A stretch of 7,830 nt of DNA from JBEKZQ01 sp049509675 (GTDB lineage Bacteria; Planctomycetota; Planctomycetia; Pirellulales; Thermoguttaceae): contig JBEKZQ010000303.1 of the NCBI GenBank assembly GCA_049509675.1, positions 1 to 7,830 of the forward strand, in the 5' to 3' direction. A model generated the notes under the pieces. It was not told where the DNA came from and did no database searches. It saw only the letters and a list, made by a program, of their open reading frames with translations. Positions 4,537 through 7,830 of this stretch are shown here, in pieces (the first letter of the stretch is position 1; each line of letters starts with the position of its first letter). The translations under genes and the position numbers were made by a program.

Positions 4537-7254
4537 TCAAGCAGGCTCGCCCAGCAGCGCGCCCGCATAGCCGACGACACGCTGCATGTCGCCGCTGACC
4601 TCGGCACTGGTGGCGTAACCGACGAGTTGGAAGCCGCGCAGTCGATCCAACCCGCGCAGTGTTTCCAGCACCACCACCGCCGGCATCATGCCGCACATGC
4701 TGATGCGATTCTGATGCACCGTCGTCCACAATCGTTCGGCGTCGAGATGTTCCAGCGCATCGATGGCCAGGCGATCCAGGCGCCGCGTCTGCGCATCGTC
4801 GGCGAAATGGTTCATGTCGCTGGAAATAAGGAGCAGAGGCCGCTCGGGCAGCGCGCCGAGGACAGCGGCCAACTGTTGCCCAAAGCCGCGCAGGCCGGCC
4901 AGGTCGCCGGCGCCGATCGTGATTCCAACGATCCGCGTCTGCGGCGCGAGTCGGGCCAGCAGCGGCAGGTGAACCTCGATGGCGTGCTCTTGCCGATGCG
5001 GCACGGCATCTAGTTCCAACCCGGCGATGGCCGCTGCCAGACGCTCGGCCAGGAGGGGGTCGGAGGCCATTTCGCCGCCCGGGAACGACCACCGCTGGTA
5101 CGGCGCGACGGCCCATGCCGCGCCGCCGGGATGATGCCTCGGGCAGAGCACAATTACTTGCTCGGGAATGGCAACGCGTTGCAGCACGGCGGCGGCCAAC
5201 CGGCCCGAGTAGATCCAGCCGGCATGCGGCACCAGGGCCGCCGCCCAAGCTTGCGGCGCCGCAACGGACGGAGCAGCGAACAGTTCCTCGACCATCCGGC
5301 GCACTTCGTGCGGAGTGCCCGGATAGAACGCGCCCGCCACAGCCGGGGGCCGCACCTCGCCCCCGCCGCTTCCGGCCGAATGGCCGGCCATGCAGTCGGC
5401 CAACTGGCCGCGAATCGCGTAGCCCTCGAAACGGGTCAACGTTGCATCGTCGGACAGCCAGGCATCGCGCGGCAAGCCCGCTTTCAGGCAAACCTGTTCC
5501 AAGAAAGCCTTCGCGTCCAGGTGATAGTCGACGGCCACGCCGGGCAGCAAAAGTCCCCGGGCCGCGCCGCGGGCGATTTGCAGCCCATGCTTGCCGATCG
5601 TCACCTCCGCGATGCGATTTGGGCCGCGGGCGAGAATCGGCTCGGGCCCCCACAGCAACCAAACTTCCATGCTGAGCGAGGGAAGTTCCGCCGCGGAGAT
5701 CGGCGGGAAACGCGGATCGTCCTTGGCCGCCCGCACCGCCGCCCGGTCCAGGGCTTCGCAGAGCGAGACCTCTTGGCCCAAGAAGCCGCAGCAGGAACGC
5801 AACTGCCCCTGGCGTTTCAGGCTGACGAACGTGCCATAGACGCGCAGGCCGGCCGCGTCGGCTAGAGCGGCGGCCATGGACCCTCCGCGCTCGGAGCGCA
5901 CCGCCGCGATCACGCGCCGGCCGGCCGCTTGAAAAACCGCTTGTTCCTGTTGGCTCGAAAGCGCGGCTGGGAGGGGGACAGGTCCATGTTTTCGGCCATC
6001 GTCGCTTCGCACGTCCGCGCCTTCACGCCGAAAAATGGACCAGTCCCCGGCCGGCTTGTCGGTCGTGGCAACCGGCAACACGGCCGCAGCGGAAGGGGAT
6101 GCCGGCGGGGCCGGGCGCTGGGACAATTCGGGCCGAATCAGCGGATCGATGCGAATCGCCATCCGCCGGCCGCCCCAGTTGCCCGGCGCATCGTCGAATC
6201 GTCCAGCCACCACCGTACCGCAATGCGTACAACGGCCTTGCCGGAGTTGATACTGACCCAGCAGATAACCCTCGCGGCCGACCACCGCTCGGCCGCAGCC
6301 GGGACAATACGTGGTCTGCCGTCGCGGATCCAACGTGTTGCCGGTGTAGACATACCGCAGGCCGGCCTGCCGGGCGATGTCGTGTGCCAACTCCAGTGTC
6401 TGCGGAGGCGTCGGTCCACGGTCATTCAACTGAAAGGCCGGATGGAAGGCCGTGAAGTGCAACGGCACGTCGAGTCCCAACTCGGCGGCGATCCACCGGC
6501 ACATCCGGCCGATCTCGTCGGCCGAATCGTTCGCCTGCGGAATGATAAGGTTCGTGATCTCCAGCCAGGTTTGGCTTTCGCGGGCCAGCCAGCGCAGCGT
6601 GTCCAGCACCGGCTGCAAATGCCCGGCGGCGTACTTGCGGTAGAATTCCTCGTCAAAACCTTTCAGATCGACGTTGGCCGCGTCCATCTGCTCGAACAGC
6701 GGGCCGCGGGCCGCCGCGCTGATGTAGCCGGAGGTGACGGCAACCGTCTTGACGCCCGCGGCCCGGCAGGCGCGGGCCGTGTCGATGGCGTATTCTGCCC
6801 ACACGATCGGATCATTGTAGGTGAAGGCCACGCTGCGGCAGCCGAGCCGGCGGGCGGCCTCAGCCACGGCTTCCGGGCTGGCCCACTCCGAGGCGGCCGC
6901 CACGTCCTGCGACCGCGTCGTCGTCCAGTTCTGGCAGAACTTGCAGCCCAGATTACAGCCGGCCGTGCCGAACGACAGCACCGCCGTGCCCGGATAGAAT
7001 TGAAAGAGCGGCTTCTTCTCGATCGGATCGACACACAGGCCCGTGCTCCGGCCGTAGGTGGTGGAGATCATCTGCCCGTCGCGGTTTTGCCGGACGAAGC
7101 AGAACCCGCGATCGCCCGGGGCCAAGGAGCAGCCGCGCGGACACAATCGACAGAGCAGGCGGCGGCCGTCCTCCGCGTCCTGCCACCAGCCGCCGGCCTT
7201 CGTGCCGTCCGAGCCCGCTGCTGCCTCCGGTGGTAGGGTGACGATGCGCGACAT
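4537..7254 (-). CDS. Three-domain AmmeMemoRadiSam fusion: radical SAM enzyme + AMMECR1 + Memo
   Basis: One 905-residue chain carries all three components that usually occur as separate genes or as an A/B fusion. Residues 1-365 are the AmmeMemoRadiSam radical SAM enzyme: an N-terminal Cys cluster (C35, C38, C42, C52), the [4Fe-4S]/SAM motif C100-x3-C104-x2-C107, and a C-terminal zinc-ribbon-like pair (C317/C320 and C342/C345). Residues 371-433 are a Pro/Ala-rich linker; 403-427 are encoded by a palindromic repeat. Residues about 434-617 are the AMMECR1 domain (YGTFVSLKRQGQLRSCCGFLG, later GKHGLQIARGAARGLLLPGV), with LRSCCG where LRGCIG is usual. Residues about 634-903 are the Memo domain: PHAGWIYSG (H677), CPRHH (H707/H708), EHAIEVHLP, SSDMNH and MCGMMP (C854), so counterparts of the metal-binding His, His and Cys of human MEMO1 are present. 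The reaction is unknown; it is probably cytosolic. The ATG at 7254 has no strong ribosome site. No open frame bridges to another gene; it converges on the prepilin gene. Confidence 0.93.
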   Translation of the reverse strand: MSRIVTLPPEAAAGSDGTKAGGWWQDAEDGRRLLCRLCPRGCSLAPGDRGFCFVRQNRDGQMISTTYGRSTGLCVDPIEKKPLFQFYPGTAVLSFGTAGCNLGCKFCQNWTTTRSQDVAAASEWASPEAVAEAARRLGCRSVAFTYNDPIVWAEYAIDTARACRAAGVKTVAVTSGYISAAARGPLFEQMDAANVDLKGFDEEFYRKYAAGHLQPVLDTLRWLARESQTWLEITNLIIPQANDSADEIGRMCRWIAAELGLDVPLHFTAFHPAFQLNDRGPTPPQTLELAHDIARQAGLRYVYTGNTLDPRRQTTYCPGCGRAVVGREGYLLGQYQLRQGRCTHCGTVVAGRFDDAPGNWGGRRMAIRIDPLIRPELSQRPAPPASPSAAAVLPVATTDKPAGDWSIFRREGADVRSDDGRKHGPVPLPAALSSQQEQAVFQAAGRRVIAAVRSERGGSMAAALADAAGLRVYGTFVSLKRQGQLRSCCGFLGQEVSLCEALDRAAVRAAKDDPRFPPISAAELPSLSMEVWLLWGPEPILARGPNRIAEVTIGKHGLQIARGAARGLLLPGVAVDYHLDAKAFLEQVCLKAGLPRDAWLSDDATLTRFEGYAIRGQLADCMAGHSAGSGGGEVRPPAVAGAFYPGTPHEVRRMVEELFAAPSVAAPQAWAAALVPHAGWIYSGRLAAAVLQRVAIPEQVIVLCPRHHPGGAAWAVAPYQRWSFPGGEMASDPLLAERLAAAIAGLELDAVPHRQEHAIEVHLPLLARLAPQTRIVGITIGAGDLAGLRGFGQQLAAVLGALPERPLLLISSDMNHFADDAQTRRLDRLAIDALEHLDAERLWTTVHQNRISMCGMMPAVVVLETLRGLDRLRGFQLVGYATSAEVSGDMQRVVGYAGALLGEPA
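5974..6048. repeat. REP-like palindromic element, copy 2, inside the AmmeMemoRadiSam fusion gene
   Basis: The left arm GGTCCATGTTTTCGG (5981-5995) and right arm CCGAAAAATGGACC (6028-6041) are identical to copy 1 at 2882-2957. The outer arms are better preserved here: GGGGACA (5974-5980) and AGTCCCC (6042-6048). The loop of about 32 bases is unlike that of copy 1. It is read in frame on the minus strand as residues 403-427 of the fusion protein, in the linker between the radical SAM and AMMECR1 domains. Confidence 0.8.
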
Positions 7255-7476
7255 TCAATTATTGAGCCTCAGAATAGTCATGCAACGAGGCCGACCAACG
7301 GGAGGCCGGTCTTGCGGGGAAAAAACGCGCCTGCCATTGCATTACTTTGCTGAACACCAATAGCATACCACATCGCGGCCATCGAAGATATCATGCACTT
7401 GAGGGCATTTGGGCTTCCCGCCCGGCGGCATCAGGCCTTCGCCGCTGCTTCCCGTGATCGTGGCGAAGGTATAGCC

Positions 7477-7821
7477 TTAGCCCGCTACCCGTTCGGACCG
7501 CGATGCTCCGGTATCGGCCAGCCGCTTCTCGGCCTGCTGAACTTGATGAATAATCCGGGTGAAGCGGTATCCCACAACGCCCTTGTCAATGCAAAGCGCG
7601 TCGAGGTCTTGTACGATCTGATGCGCGGAAGGCGAATCCAATACCGGATCGAGGAAGCAACGGCTTGTGAATGAGCGTGGTACAGGCGACCATGAGAGAA
7701 TAGAATGAACTAGTGGTCTGTCCAACTTGAGTTTACGGGTGCCACGGTTGGCTTGTCCAACCGTGTTTCCAGCACTGCTGGGCAAGCCGGGCACCGACCG
7801 GAGGTTGGTCGTGGCACCCAA
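7477..7821 (-). CDS. Doubtful hypothetical reading frame, possibly the remnant of a gene
   Basis: I do not recognise this 114-codon frame. Its upstream part (about the first 28 residues) is only a translation of the composite repeat at 7737-7819, the first possible start is a TTG, and the frame is also open to the right window edge. The C-terminal half (SPSAHQIVQDLDALCIDKGV, then RIIHQVQQAEKRLADTG) reads like an amphipathic helical protein. After the TAA at 7477-7479 the same frame continues sensibly to a second TAA at 7342-7344, ending CPQVHDIFDGRDVVCYWCSAK. This may mean one ancestral gene broken by a nonsense mutation, or nothing at all. No good ribosome site or ATG supports an intact gene, except an ATG at 7431 with GAAGG just upstream that would give a 29-residue peptide. 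Confidence 0.2.
   Translation of the reverse strand: MGATTNLRSVPGLPSSAGNTVGQANRGTRKLKLDRPLVHSILSWSPVPRSFTSRCFLDPVLDSPSAHQIVQDLDALCIDKGVVGYRFTRIIHQVQQAEKRLADTGASRSERVAG
7737..7819. repeat. Composite multi-hairpin repeat bounded by perfect 10-base inverted repeats
   Basis: The ends are GGGTGCCACG (7737-7746) and CGTGGCACCC (7810-7819), perfect inverted repeats. Inside are a 9-base stem CACGGTTGG/CCAACCGTG (7743-7751 with 7757-7765, loop of 5), a palindrome CCAGCACTGCTGG (7769-7781) and a 5-base stem CGACC/GGTCG (7795-7799 with 7807-7811). The whole can fold as a cloverleaf. It resembles, from memory, dispersed elements with GTGCCAC/GTGGCAC ends seen in planctomycete intergenic DNA. No transposase is encoded, so it would be a non-autonomous element or a structured RNA. 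Confidence 0.65.
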
Positions 7822-7830
7822 CCGGTAATG

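Larger units (their letters stand above)
7255..7830. other. Region upstream of the fusion gene without a convincing gene
   Basis: The stretch must include the promoter of the AmmeMemoRadiSam fusion gene, but no clear -35/-10 pair was found. Open frames on both strands between 7393 and 7821 are short and unrecognised. The right end (7737-7819) is a composite palindromic repeat. A relict gene on the minus strand is possible and is described separately. Confidence 0.5.

Noticed and set aside
4157..5662. A 501-codon minus-strand frame
   Set aside because: Arg-rich shadow of the Memo and AMMECR1 domains, also running antisense into the prepilin-like gene.
5929..7236. A 435-codon plus-strand frame
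   Set aside because: Antisense to the radical SAM domain; no recognisable motif.
7393..7674. A 93-codon plus-strand frame
   Set aside because: No ribosome site, no recognisable motif, and the opposite strand looks more protein-like; neither is convincing.

Overview
The window is GC-rich bacterial DNA, most likely from a planctomycete (Planctomycetota, Pirellulales-like). The grounds are a DUF1559-type prepilin-like protein next to a small carboxypeptidase-regulatory-like lipoprotein (a pairing typical of that phylum), a YhaO/YhaN-like gene pair, and several families of dispersed palindromic repeats. The organism is inferred from gene content and style; there is no rRNA or other phylogenetic marker here. 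I see no tRNA, rRNA, CRISPR array or transposase gene.

Layout. (1) Positions 1-2722, minus strand: a two-gene operon. A metallophosphoesterase (YhaO/SbcD-like, 1463-2722) is followed, with a 4-base GTGA overlap, by a coiled-coil AAA ATPase (YhaN/SbcC-like, from 1466, running off the left edge). The ATPase frame was translated by hand and is open to position 1, where it enters a membrane segment. The pair probably forms a membrane-associated DNA-processing complex, but the phosphoesterase lacks parts of the usual metal and catalytic motifs. (2) Positions 2723-3062: a non-coding divergent region with a hairpin and a 76-base REP-like palindrome. (3) Positions 3063-4446, plus strand: a small lipoprotein, then a DUF1559 prepilin-like protein whose leader is partly encoded by two tandem 19-base palindromes. 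(4) Positions 4537-7254, minus strand: a 905-residue protein joining all three components of the AmmeMemoRadiSam system (radical SAM enzyme, AMMECR1 domain, Memo domain) in one chain. Its radical SAM/AMMECR1 linker contains an in-frame second copy of the 76-base REP-like palindrome. (5) Positions 7255-7830: no convincing gene; a doubtful minus-strand reading frame that may be a gene remnant, and a composite multi-hairpin repeat bounded by perfect 10-base inverted repeats.

The most notable features are the three-in-one AmmeMemoRadiSam fusion and the way palindromic repeats have entered coding sequence at two independent places, apparently tolerated in flexible or cleaved parts of the proteins. 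The biochemical role of the AmmeMemoRadiSam proteins is not established, so no reaction is assigned.
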